Shown here in pieces: positions 1 to 7,360 of a stretch of 64,000 nt of DNA. Position 1 is the stretch's first letter, and each line of letters starts with the position of its first letter. The notes under the pieces are model-generated. The model searched no databases, was not told the origin of the DNA, and was given only the letters and a program-made list of their open reading frames with translations. The position numbers were made by a program, and so were the translations under genes. This DNA is from Chachezhania sediminis (GTDB lineage: Bacteria; Pseudomonadota; Alphaproteobacteria; Rhodobacterales; Rhodobacteraceae), in NCBI RefSeq assembly GCF_009765275.1, contig NZ_VOPH01000002.1, positions 744,001 through 808,000 of the forward strand, written 5' to 3'.

Positions 1-493
1 GCCAGGACCGGTGGCCCTGCAGCACAAGGGTCATGGCGCCGAAGGCCGCCCCGCCTATCGCCGCGGCGACGGATGCGACCTGTTCGGCCTTAAGATCGAA
101 GCGTCCGGTGGCGATTCCACGCTGCAGCTCTCGCGCGGGATAGCGGCCCCAGAAGTCGCCCAGCCGGTGTTCGGTCACGGCATAGCGCGCCAGGAACTGG
201 CCCCAATGGGGTTCTTCATGCACCCGGCGGATGCACAGGCGCACAACGTTCGACAGCCGTTCGGCCGGGTCGCTGATACCGGACAGGCTGGCCTGCACGG
301 TCGAGGCCATCTCGTCCGCGACCATGTCGCAGACCGCATCGAACAGGCCCGCCGGGTCTTCGAGGTTGTTGTAGATCGTCCCGCGCGACAACCCGGCCTC
401 GCGCGCGAGGTCGCTGATCGCCACCGTGCGGCCGCCCTGGTCGGAAAAGATCCGCATTGCGGCCTCGTGTATGCGGCATCGGGCGCTGGACAT
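1..493 (-). CDS. TetR/AcrR family transcriptional regulator (3' end cut by window)
   Basis: A DNA-binding repressor-type protein; about 164 residues are visible and the C-terminus lies outside the window. I read the frame from an ATG at 493, giving MSSARCRIHEAAMRIF and a helix-turn-helix LAREAGLSRGTIYNNL near residues 28-43, which is the TetR N-terminal domain. The rest is an alpha-helical ligand domain without a recognisable specificity signature. It is divergent from the acyl-CoA dehydrogenase at 605, so it probably controls that gene and perhaps itself; the ligand may be an acyl-CoA, but this is inference from the neighbour only. Frame and family are clear from the HTH. Confidence 0.85.
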   Translation of the reverse strand, partial: MSSARCRIHEAAMRIFSDQGGRTVAISDLAREAGLSRGTIYNNLEDPAGLFDAVCDMVADEMASTVQASLSGISDPAERLSNVVRLCIRRVHEEPHWGQFLARYAVTEHRLGDFWGRYPARELQRGIATGRFDLKAEQVASVAAAIGGAAFGAMTLVLQGHRSW

Positions 494-548
494 CGTTCCC
501 TCCTCGGTCGCCGAGGTTTGAGCACGAGTGTTTAATTCTTGTCAACTG

Positions 549-565
549 TGTTCAATGGTGGAACA
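549..565. promoter_or_regulatory. Inverted repeat between tetR and acyl-CoA dehydrogenase
   Basis: TGTTC-N7-GAACA lies in the divergent intergenic region, 56 bp from the tetR start and about 40 bp from the acyl-CoA dehydrogenase start. It is the obvious candidate operator for the TetR protein. The arms are short (5 bp), so chance is not excluded. Confidence 0.35.
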
Positions 566-604
566 ACGCGGATGACCCGGGGAGAATGGGAGGAGAACCA
601 AGCC

Positions 605-1762
605 ATGATAAGACGGTCCATCTACGAAGAAGAACACGAAATCTTCCGACGCAGCGTCAGTGCATGGGCAGAGAAGGAAGTGTTCCCCCACGCCGAGGCG
701 TGGGCCGACGACGGCGTGATCCCGCACGAGGTCTGGCGCAGCGCGGGCGAACAAGGCTACCTGGCCATGTTCGCGGATGAAAAGTACGGCGGCCTTGGCG
801 TCGACGATTTCCGCTATGACATGATCCTGAACGAGGTTCTGGCCGCGCGCGAGTCGGGGCTGTTCCTGACGCTGCACAACCGCATCGTGGCGCCGTACAT
901 CCACAAGTTCGGCACCGACGATCAGCGCGAACGCTATATGCCCGGCATCGTGTCGGGCGATACGGTGCTGGCCATCGCGATGACCGAACCCGGCACCGGG
1001 TCGGACCTGGCCGCCGTGTCGACCCGCGCAGTGGAACACGACGATCACTGGGTGCTGAACGGGTCCAAGACCTATATCTCCAACGGGATGCTGGCGGGGC
1101 TGGTGGTGGTCGCCGCCAAGACCAACCCGCAGGCCAGCCACGAAGTGGGGCTGTTCCTGGTCGAACCGGGCATGGAAGGGTTTGCCCGGGGCCGCAATCT
1201 GAAAAAGCTGGGCCTGCCGTCGCAGGACACGTCGGAGCTTTTCTTCGACAACGTGAAAGTGCCGAAGGCCAACGTGCTGGGGGATCCGACCAAGGGCTTC
1301 CGCATGATGATGACCAACCTGGCCGAGGAACGGCTGATCGGCGCGGTGGGCTTCATGGCGCGGGCCGAACGTGCCTTCGAGATCACGCTGGAGTATATCC
1401 AGGAGCGCCGCGCCTTCGGGAAACCGGTCGGCACCTTCCAGAATTCGCGCTTCAAGATGGCGTCGATGCGGACCGAACTGGACGCGGGCTGGGCCCTGAC
1501 CGACCACTGCGCCCGGTCCCACATGGAAGGCGAGCTGTCGGGCGAGATGGCGGCCGAAGTGAAGCTGTTCACCTCCGAGGTCGAGGGCCGCGTGGTCGAC
1601 GAATGCCTGCAGCTTCACGGCGGCGCGGGTTACATGGAGGAATACGAGATCAGCCGGCTGTACCGGGACGCGCGGATCAGCCGGATCTATGCCGGCACGT
1701 CCGAAATCATGCGCGAGATCATCGGCCGCGGCCTGGGCCTGGACGATCGCGGCCGCAACTAG
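605..1762 (+). CDS. Acyl-CoA dehydrogenase (LCAD/IVD-like)
   Basis: FAD enzyme that introduces the alpha,beta double bond in an acyl-CoA, passing electrons to ETF; 385 residues, the usual length. The ATG at 605 is preceded by a strong GGGAGGAG at 588-595; ATG codons further upstream have no ribosome site. Visible motifs are the flavin/substrate block MTEPGTGSDLAA, the ERRAFGKPVG block and the C-terminal YAGTSEIMREII. The position that is the catalytic Glu in short/medium-chain enzymes (YEGTS) is Ala here, while an LAEERLIGA segment resembles the place where LCAD and isovaleryl-CoA dehydrogenase carry their base. This suggests a long-chain or branched substrate (inference). It is divergent from tetR and its stop overlaps the convergent GST gene by 4 bp. 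Confidence 0.92.
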   Translation: MIRRSIYEEEHEIFRRSVSAWAEKEVFPHAEAWADDGVIPHEVWRSAGEQGYLAMFADEKYGGLGVDDFRYDMILNEVLAARESGLFLTLHNRIVAPYIHKFGTDDQRERYMPGIVSGDTVLAIAMTEPGTGSDLAAVSTRAVEHDDHWVLNGSKTYISNGMLAGLVVVAAKTNPQASHEVGLFLVEPGMEGFARGRNLKKLGLPSQDTSELFFDNVKVPKANVLGDPTKGFRMMMTNLAEERLIGAVGFMARAERAFEITLEYIQERRAFGKPVGTFQNSRFKMASMRTELDAGWALTDHCARSHMEGELSGEMAAEVKLFTSEVEGRVVDECLQLHGGAGYMEEYEISRLYRDARISRIYAGTSEIMREIIGRGLGLDDRGRN

Positions 1763-2421
1763 GTGGGCTGAAGGACCAGGCCCCGGGCGCCGGTTTCGGC
1801 CAGCGCCCGGGCCTGCACCTCCTGGGCGCGGCGGAAGGCGTCGCGCCTTGAAAGGGTCTCGAACCAGGCCAGGCAGGATGGGGGAAGCGCGTCCCGGCCC
1901 GGCAGTTTCACGGCCACCTGCATGGCATATCCCACGGCAATGTCAGCCATGGTGAAGCCTTCCTTCAGTAGGAAGGGCCGCCCGTCAGCCAGCGTCGCCT
2001 CGGCCAGGCGAAGGCGGGCCAGAAACCAGGCCCAGTAATCCTCGGCCACCTGCGGATTGCGGCGTTCCTCGGGTTCGAAGAAGGCGTAGCGCAGGACCAG
2101 CGTCTGCGGGAAGGTCAGCGTCGCCTCGCCATGATGCAACCAGTTCAGGTAGGCGCCGTATTCGGGATGGTCCGCGGCGACCGACAGCCGGCCGCCGGCA
2201 TGGCGCGCGGACAGGTAGTGGATGATCGCGCAGCTTTCGGTCAACCGCGTGTCGCCGTCGACCAGCAGGGGCACCGTGCCCAGCGGGTTTTCGTCCTTGT
2301 AATCCTTGTGGAAGGCCCGCGGCGGGAACGACAGCATCTGTAGGTCGTAGTCCAGCCCCAGTTCCTCCAGCGCCCAGAGGACGCGGAAGGACCGCGCGTT
2401 TTCGGTGTGCCACAGTTTCAT
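1759..2421 (-). CDS. Glutathione S-transferase family protein
   Basis: 220 residues with an N-terminal thioredoxin-fold GST domain (about 1-75, including VPLLVDGDTRLTESCAI, the conserved cis-Pro and E-S glutathione contacts) and an all-helical C-terminal domain containing FLLKEGFTMADIAVGY. Members conjugate or use glutathione as cofactor; the substrate cannot be told from sequence. The start ATG at 2421 directly begins the beta strand MKLWHTENARSFRVLW, so longer frames extending into the upstream tandem repeat are rejected. It reads in the same direction as the acyl-CoA ligase behind it, with 157 bp between them holding a 16-bp repeat array. Confidence 0.9.
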   Translation of the reverse strand: MKLWHTENARSFRVLWALEELGLDYDLQMLSFPPRAFHKDYKDENPLGTVPLLVDGDTRLTESCAIIHYLSARHAGGRLSVAADHPEYGAYLNWLHHGEATLTFPQTLVLRYAFFEPEERRNPQVAEDYWAWFLARLRLAEATLADGRPFLLKEGFTMADIAVGYAMQVAVKLPGRDALPPSCLAWFETLSRRDAFRRAQEVQARALAETGARGLVLQPT

Positions 2422-2466
2422 CGATTTGCCTCCCGACTCCGCGGCCGACGATAGGGACGCCAGGCC

Positions 2467-2540
2467 ATGTCGGCCAGCCCCCAGATCGGCGGGCCCCCAG
2501 ATCGGCGGGCCCCCATGTCGGCGGGCCCCCATGTCGGCCG
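2467..2540. repeat. 16-bp tandem repeat, about 4.6 copies
   Basis: Four full units start at 2467, 2483, 2499 and 2515 and a partial one at 2531. The unit is A-K-R-TCGGCGGGCCCCC; units 2 and 3 are identical and the others differ at 1-3 positions. The period is not a multiple of three, and the array lies in the short gap between the acyl-CoA ligase stop and the GST start. No function is evident; it could be a replication-slippage microsatellite or affect GST transcript structure, since each unit is GC-rich and partly self-complementary (GGGCCC). Confidence 0.85.
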
Positions 2541-2578
2541 GTCCGTTGTCGCGCCGGGCCGGCCGCTTTGGCGCGGGA

Positions 2579-4159
2579 TCAGACGCCGGTGTCTTCCAGG
2601 ATCCGGGCGCGGATCGCCATCTTGTCGATCTTGTTGGTGGGCGACAGCGGCAGCGCCCCGACCCAGAGCGTGATCGCCCGCGGCGCCTTGTAATGGGCGA
2701 TCCGTTCGCGGCAATGGGCGATCAGGTCCTCGACTGTCGCCTCGCGCCCGCCATGCAGGGCCACGGCGGCGTGCACCGTTTCGCCCCAGGTCGGATCGGG
2801 CATCCCGAAGACTGCCGCCTGCGCCACGGCAGGGTGCGAGGACAGGGCGTTCTCGGTCTCGATAGGATAGACGTTTTCGCCCCCGGTGATGATCATCTCC
2901 TTCGTGCGGCCGACCAGGAAAAGGTATCCGTCTTCGTCCAGGTAACCCGCGTCGCCGGTGTGATAGAAGCCGCCGCGCATGGCATGGGCCGTCTCCTCGG
3001 GCCGGTTCCAGTAGCCGTTCATGACATGGGGGCCGCGGGTCACGACCTCTCCGGCCTCGCCCGCGGGCAGGACGTTGTCGTTCTCGTCGACGATCCGGAC
3101 ATCGGCATAAGGCACGGGCCGGCCGACGGAGCCCAGCTTGGCATAGCCGGGCGTGCCGGGCACGTGGTCCATCGCCGGCAGGATCGCGACCGCGGGCGCG
3201 GTTTCGGTCATGCCGTAGCCCTGCACGAAAGTGACGCCGGGAATGGCCTCGACCGCGCGTTCCATAAGGGCCAGCGGCATCGGCGCCGCGCCATAGGTCA
3301 GGCAACGCAGGGACGAGATATCGAAACCCGGAAAGGCCGGATGGTCCAGCACCATGCGCAACATTGTGGGCACCAGCGTCATGGCGGTGATGCGGTGGGT
3401 TTCCACCAGTTCCATCATCTCCACCACTTCGAACCGCGCCTGCAGGACCATGGTCGAGCCGTAGTAGACCCCGGTGTTCACGCGCCCCCCGGTGGCCATA
3501 TGGAAAAGCGGGCCGGTCAGCAGCAGCATGTCGTCGGCCCGGTAGCCATAGACCGCCCCGGATCCGGCAGAGTTCGCGAAGGCGTTCGTGTGGCTGAGCA
3601 TCACGCCCTTGGGCCGTCCGGTCGTGCCGGAGGTGTAAAAGAGGAACATCGTATCGTCCGAGGCGCTGGCGCGGTCGTCGAAGGCGTCCCCGGCCGCGGG
3701 GCCGGCAATGGCCAGCAGCATGTCGTAGTGCTGGGTTTCCGGGGGCAGGCCGGGGCCGGGAAGGTCCCAGTCGGCGTAGAGGATGTGGTCCACCGAAGGG
3801 CAGCGATCCAGCAGCGGCTGGGCCAAGCTGCCGAAATGGCGGTCGACGATCAGGACCGTGGGGGTGCAGTCGTCGAGCGTGGCTGCGATCTCGTCGAGGG
3901 AAAGCCGGTGGTTCACGGGCACCGAGATCGCGCCGATCATCGAGGGCACATAGTACATCTCGACCAGCCAGTGGGAGTTGAGGCCCAGATAGGCGATCCG
4001 GTCGCCCGGGGCCACGCCCAGCGTGGCAAGGGCATTGGCCATGGCATGAAGGCGGCGGTTGAACTCGGCCCAGGTGAAGCTGCGGCCTTCGAATATCGTC
4101 GCGATCTTGTCGGGCGTGCGGGCGGCATGGGCGCGGATCAGATCGGGATAGCGGATCAC
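2579..4159 (-). CDS. AMP-forming acyl-CoA ligase (FadD-like)
   Basis: Activates a carboxylic acid to its CoA thioester through an acyl-adenylate. 526 residues with the ANL-family signatures in order: P-loop FYTSGTTGRPKGV near residue 170, YGMTE, the YHTGDAGYLDEDGYL hinge region and a C-terminal lysine in PTNKIDKMAIR. The start is the GTG at 4159: an in-frame TAA lies 27 bp upstream, so no longer form is possible. The GTG overlaps by 4 bp the stop of a 28-codon ORF that has a strong ribosome site, which suggests translational coupling. Medium or aromatic acids are as likely as long-chain ones. With the acyl-CoA dehydrogenase and GST nearby it may serve acid degradation. Confidence 0.92.
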   Translation of the reverse strand: MIRYPDLIRAHAARTPDKIATIFEGRSFTWAEFNRRLHAMANALATLGVAPGDRIAYLGLNSHWLVEMYYVPSMIGAISVPVNHRLSLDEIAATLDDCTPTVLIVDRHFGSLAQPLLDRCPSVDHILYADWDLPGPGLPPETQHYDMLLAIAGPAAGDAFDDRASASDDTMFLFYTSGTTGRPKGVMLSHTNAFANSAGSGAVYGYRADDMLLLTGPLFHMATGGRVNTGVYYGSTMVLQARFEVVEMMELVETHRITAMTLVPTMLRMVLDHPAFPGFDISSLRCLTYGAAPMPLALMERAVEAIPGVTFVQGYGMTETAPAVAILPAMDHVPGTPGYAKLGSVGRPVPYADVRIVDENDNVLPAGEAGEVVTRGPHVMNGYWNRPEETAHAMRGGFYHTGDAGYLDEDGYLFLVGRTKEMIITGGENVYPIETENALSSHPAVAQAAVFGMPDPTWGETVHAAVALHGGREATVEDLIAHCRERIAHYKAPRAITLWVGALPLSPTNKIDKMAIRARILEDTGV

Positions 4160-4242
4160 GCGTGCGCCCTGCGCTTGCGGCGGTTACGGATGCCGGACCG
4201 GACGGCCGAGGCGCCGCCCGGGGAACGGTGTTCGGGGAACAT
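4156..4242 (-). CDS. 28-aa basic leader ORF coupled to the acyl-CoA ligase
   Basis: ATG at 4242 lies 7 nt behind AGGGAGGAG and the frame runs 28 codons (MFPEHRSPGG... ending RRKRRAHA) to a TGA that shares GTGA with the start of the acyl-CoA ligase. The C-terminal half is strongly basic. The ligase itself has no better ribosome site, so ribosomes probably reach it from this ORF. Whether the peptide itself does anything (leader peptide, attenuation) cannot be told. It is too short for usual gene finders. Confidence 0.5.
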   Translation of the reverse strand: MFPEHRSPGGASAVRSGIRNRRKRRAHA

Positions 4243-4520
4243 GGCGCATCTCCTCCCTGATCTGCGACCGTGCGGGGGCCGGGTTCTCTGGCCCGACTCG
4301 GGTCGATGGTAGGCACCTGCCGGGGTCGATCAAGTCAAATCACCGCGGGGCAGGGGATCGCGCCCTCACCGCCCCGCCGGGGCCGTTCGGGCGCGATGCG
4401 GTGCCGTCGGCCCCGCGGCCCCGGTCGGTCGCGGGGGATTTATCCGGCTTGCGTTGTGCGAGATGCGGGCGATTGCTAGGTCAACGCAGTTTCCGCGGTT
4501 CCGCGGACGGGAGATCTGAC

Positions 4521-4559
4521 ATGAGCGATGCGCTGCCCTTCCGGGCGAACCGGCGATGA
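4521..4559 (+). CDS. 12-aa leader ORF coupled to the MFS gene
   Basis: ATG at 4521 is preceded by GGGAG at 4509-4513 with a 7-nt spacer. It reads MSDALPFRANRR and stops with a TGA that overlaps the MFS start as ATGA (4556-4559). The MFS ATG has no ribosome site of its own, so this mini-ORF likely delivers ribosomes to it. It mirrors the 28-codon leader on the opposite strand 280 bp away. Just upstream is a perfect 8-bp tandem TTCCGCGG pair (4491-4506). Confidence 0.5.
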   Translation: MSDALPFRANRR

Positions 4560-5773
4560 CGGTCGAGCTGGGCAACCGCTGGGCCGCGCTGGCGCTGATC
4601 TGTTTCGGCGTGGTGGGCGGTATGACCACCTGGTTTTCGGCCACGGCCATCGTGCCGGAGCTGATCGAGGCCTGGGCGCTGGATGCAGGCCAGGCGGGCT
4701 GGCTGACGAATGCGGTGCAGCTGGGCTTTGTCGTTGGCGCCCTGGGATCGTCGCTGCTGAACGTCCCGGACCTGGTCCGGCCCGTGCGGCTGGTGGCGGT
4801 GTCGAGCTGCGCCGCCGCCCTGGCCAACCTGTCGCTGCTGGCCGAGCCAGGGCTGGGCCCGGCGATCGCCGCCCGGTTCCTGACCGGGGTCTTCCTGGCG
4901 GGCGTCTACCCCCCGGCGATGAAGCTGATGGCGACCTGGTTCGCCACGGGCCGCGGGCTGGCGCTGGGGTTCCTTGTGGCGGCGCTGACTCTTGGATCCT
5001 CGGTCCCGCACCTGTTCCGGGCGCTGACCGCCGGATACGCTTGGCAGTCGGTGGTCCTATGGACCTCGATGGCCGCCGGCCTGAGCGGCCTGGCCTTCGC
5101 CGTCTTCGGGCGCGAGGGGCCCTATGCCTTCGGTACGGCCAGTTTCGATCCGCGGCAGGCGCTGGCGGCACTGCGCTCGCGCCCCGTGTTCCTGGCGAAC
5201 CTGGGCTATTTCGGCCACATGTGGGAGCTTTACGGCATGTGGGCCTGGATCCTGGCCTTTGCCGCGGCGGCGGAAGCCGGGCTGATGCCGTTTCCCTTCG
5301 GCTCTGCCTCGATGCTGAGTTTCGTCGTCGTGGCCTCCGGTGTGGTGGGCTGTTTGCTGGGGGGCTGGCTGTCGGACCGGATCGGGCGCTGCCGGACGAC
5401 GGCCGGGTTCATGATCGTGTCGGGAGCCTGTGCCGTGGCGGTGGGCTTTGCCTTCGACGGGCCGGGCTGGGTGCTGGGGGCGCTGGCGGTCCTGTGGGGC
5501 ATGTCGGTGATCGGCGACAGCGCACAGTTTTCGGCCGCGGTGACCGAACTGGCGGACCGGAGCTTCGTCGGCACGGCGCTGGCGCTTCAGACCGGGATCG
5601 GCTTTGCGCTGACGGCGGTGGCGATCTGGGCGCTGCCGCGGTTCGCGGGGCTGGTGGGCGGCTGGCAGTGGGCGTTCCTGTTGCTTGCCCCGGGACCCGC
5701 GCTGGGGGCTGTCGCGATGCTGGCGCTTCGGCGGCTGCCGGAGGCAGAGGCGCTGGCCGGGGGGCGGCGATAG
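4556..5773 (+). CDS. MFS transporter
   Basis: 405 residues, about 12 hydrophobic segments and a typical MFS length; inner-membrane secondary transporter. The N-half carries the RFLTGVFLAGVYPPAMKL segment and the mid-loop GGWLSDRIGR is a recognisable form of the loop motif found at the start of the second six-helix bundle. No specificity marker was recognised; the overall pattern is nearer to nitrate/nitrite-, cyanate- or organic-anion-type carriers than to sugar symporters. It is followed at 178 bp by an aminotransferase gene and might import its substrate, or feed the sugar-acid genes beyond (inference). Confidence 0.88.
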   Translation: MTVELGNRWAALALICFGVVGGMTTWFSATAIVPELIEAWALDAGQAGWLTNAVQLGFVVGALGSSLLNVPDLVRPVRLVAVSSCAAALANLSLLAEPGLGPAIAARFLTGVFLAGVYPPAMKLMATWFATGRGLALGFLVAALTLGSSVPHLFRALTAGYAWQSVVLWTSMAAGLSGLAFAVFGREGPYAFGTASFDPRQALAALRSRPVFLANLGYFGHMWELYGMWAWILAFAAAAEAGLMPFPFGSASMLSFVVVASGVVGCLLGGWLSDRIGRCRTTAGFMIVSGACAVAVGFAFDGPGWVLGALAVLWGMSVIGDSAQFSAAVTELADRSFVGTALALQTGIGFALTAVAIWALPRFAGLVGGWQWAFLLLAPGPALGAVAMLALRRLPEAEALAGGRR

Positions 5774-5806
5774 TTCCGGGCGTTCCGGATGCGGCCGGCG
5801 GCGACC

Positions 5807-5859
5807 GGGGACGCTGTCCCCGGACCCCTGAGGTATTTGAAGACCAAAGAAGCGGGGGC
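5807..5859. repeat. Dispersed intergenic element, copy 1 (hairpin plus GTATTTGAAGACC core)
   Basis: A GGGGAC-GCT-GTCCCC hairpin (5807-5821) is followed by a conserved 29-bp core (GAGGTATTTGAAGACC... AGAAGCGGGGG) at about 5831-5859. A nearly identical core preceded by a hairpin recurs at 9152-9221. Both copies follow the 3' end of a plus-strand gene, so they may act as 3' elements or terminators. No U-tract is present. Confidence 0.7.
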
Positions 5860-5951
5860 TTGCGCCCCGGATCGGCCTGTGTCGGGGCCCATGGCCATCC
5901 CGGGTCGGGTTGGGCTAGGCATTGCGCATCGGTCCAGTGGAGGGAGTGCCC

Positions 5952-7121
5952 ATGACACAGATGATCTTTGCCGACAGCCTGTCGCGGCTTGGAACGGAAT
6001 CGGCCTTCGTGGTGCTGGCGCGGGCGCAGGCACTGGCGGCTGCGGGGCGGGACATCATCAACCTTGGCATCGGGCAGCCGGATTTCGCCACACCGCCCCA
6101 TATCGTCGAGGCCGGGATCCGGGCGCTTCGGGACGGGCACCATGGCTATACGCCTGCTAACGGATTGCCGGCGCTGCGGCAGGCGGTGGCGGCGGATCTG
6201 CACCGGCGGCACGGGGTCGAGGTGAACCCGGACCATGTCGTTGTCGTGCCGGGTGGCAAGCCCACCATGTTCTTCGCCGTGCTGATGTTTGGGCAACCGG
6301 GGGCGGAGATCATGTATCCGAACCCGGGCTTCCCGATCTACGAGTCCGTCATCCGCTATTCGGGGGCCACGCCGGTGCCGATCGGGCTGGAGGAGAAGAA
6401 CGGCTTTGCCTTTTCGGCAGAGGCGGTACTGGAGAAGATCACGCCTGCCACGCGGCTGATCATCCTGAACAGCCCGGCCAATCCGACGGGGGGCGTCACA
6501 CCCAAGCAGGAGATCGACAAGCTGGTCGCGGGGCTGGAGGCGCATCCCCATGTCGCGATCCTGTCGGACGAGATCTATTCCTGCATGCTCTATGGTGGGC
6601 GGTCCCATGTCAGCCTGCTGCAATATCCCGAGATCCGGGACCGGCTGATCGTGCTGGACGGCTGGTCCAAGACCTATGCCATGACCGGCTGGCGGCTGGG
6701 CTATGCGGTCTGGCCCGAGGCGGCGGTCGACCATGTCACGCGGCTGTGCATCAACGACCATTCCTGCGTGAACGCGGCGACGCAATTCGCGGGCATCGCG
6801 GCGCTGGAAGGGCCCCAGGATGCGGTGCGGGACATGGTGGCCCAGTTCGATGCGCGGCGGCAGGCGATCGTCGAGGCGTTGAATGGCCTGCCGGGCGTGC
6901 GCTGCGCCGAGCCGGCGGGAGCGTTCTATGCGTTTCCGAACATCGAGGGGACGGGGATGACCTCGAAAGAGGCGCAGGACCGGTTCCTGGACGAGGCCGG
7001 CGTGGCGACCGTGGCCGGGACTTCCTTCGGCGCCTGGGGCGAGGGGTATCTGAGGTTGTCCTATGCGAATTCGCAGGAGAACATCCTGCGGGCGGTGGAC
7101 AGGATCGCCGCGGTTTTGTGA
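5952..7121 (+). CDS. Class I/II aminotransferase (PLP-dependent)
   Basis: 389 residues, aspartate-aminotransferase fold type I. It shows NSPANPTGG (PLP-ring Asn), LSDEIYS (Asp contacting pyridine N) and the Schiff-base lysine in SWSKTYAMTGWRLGY with the distal Arg in YLRLSYANS. The start ATG at 5952 follows GGAGGGAG by 5 nt; an upstream in-frame ATG at 5922 lacks this. Family members transaminate aspartate, aromatic amino acids or related substrates; specificity is not evident. It stands alone between the MFS gene and the sugar-acid dehydratase, with 239 bp to the latter. Confidence 0.93.
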   Translation: MTQMIFADSLSRLGTESAFVVLARAQALAAAGRDIINLGIGQPDFATPPHIVEAGIRALRDGHHGYTPANGLPALRQAVAADLHRRHGVEVNPDHVVVVPGGKPTMFFAVLMFGQPGAEIMYPNPGFPIYESVIRYSGATPVPIGLEEKNGFAFSAEAVLEKITPATRLIILNSPANPTGGVTPKQEIDKLVAGLEAHPHVAILSDEIYSCMLYGGRSHVSLLQYPEIRDRLIVLDGWSKTYAMTGWRLGYAVWPEAAVDHVTRLCINDHSCVNAATQFAGIAALEGPQDAVRDMVAQFDARRQAIVEALNGLPGVRCAEPAGAFYAFPNIEGTGMTSKEAQDRFLDEAGVATVAGTSFGAWGEGYLRLSYANSQENILRAVDRIAAVL

Positions 7122-7311
7122 CATCCGGGGCGGGTTCGTCATGGCAACGGGGGCGGCGGGGGGGGCCGCCCTGCGACGTTGCATGTGTCGTGCCCGTTGC
7201 CGGGCGCGAAGGATCCGGCGGATCGCATGGCTGGCTGAGCATGCACCCTGCGGCACGGGGAGGGGGCCATTGCCGTTATCCCGGCCGGCGGGGCTTCCAG
7301 TCCGGCGGCGT

Positions 7312-7330
7312 TCGGCGCATGGTGCGCCGA
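7312..7330. promoter_or_regulatory. 8-bp inverted repeat before sugar-acid dehydratase
   Basis: TCGGCGCA-TGG-TGCGCCGA is a perfect palindrome with a 3-nt centre, ending 30 bp before the dehydratase start. It could be an operator for a regulator outside the window, or a 5'-UTR hairpin. No regulator gene lies in this cluster. Confidence 0.4.
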
Positions 7331-7360
7331 GGAAAAGGACAAGTCTCTTGGGAGGTGGCG

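Noticed and set aside
2405-4312. Open frame of 635 codons on the plus strand opposite the acyl-CoA ligase
   Set aside because: The minus-strand frame shows the complete ligase motif set. The plus-strand reading is rich in Arg/His/Gly without motifs, as expected of an antisense frame in GC-rich DNA.
5922-5951. Upstream start of the aminotransferase at 5922
   Set aside because: The ATG at 5952 has GGAGGGAG 5 nt upstream and starts the conserved part; the upstream ATG has no ribosome site.
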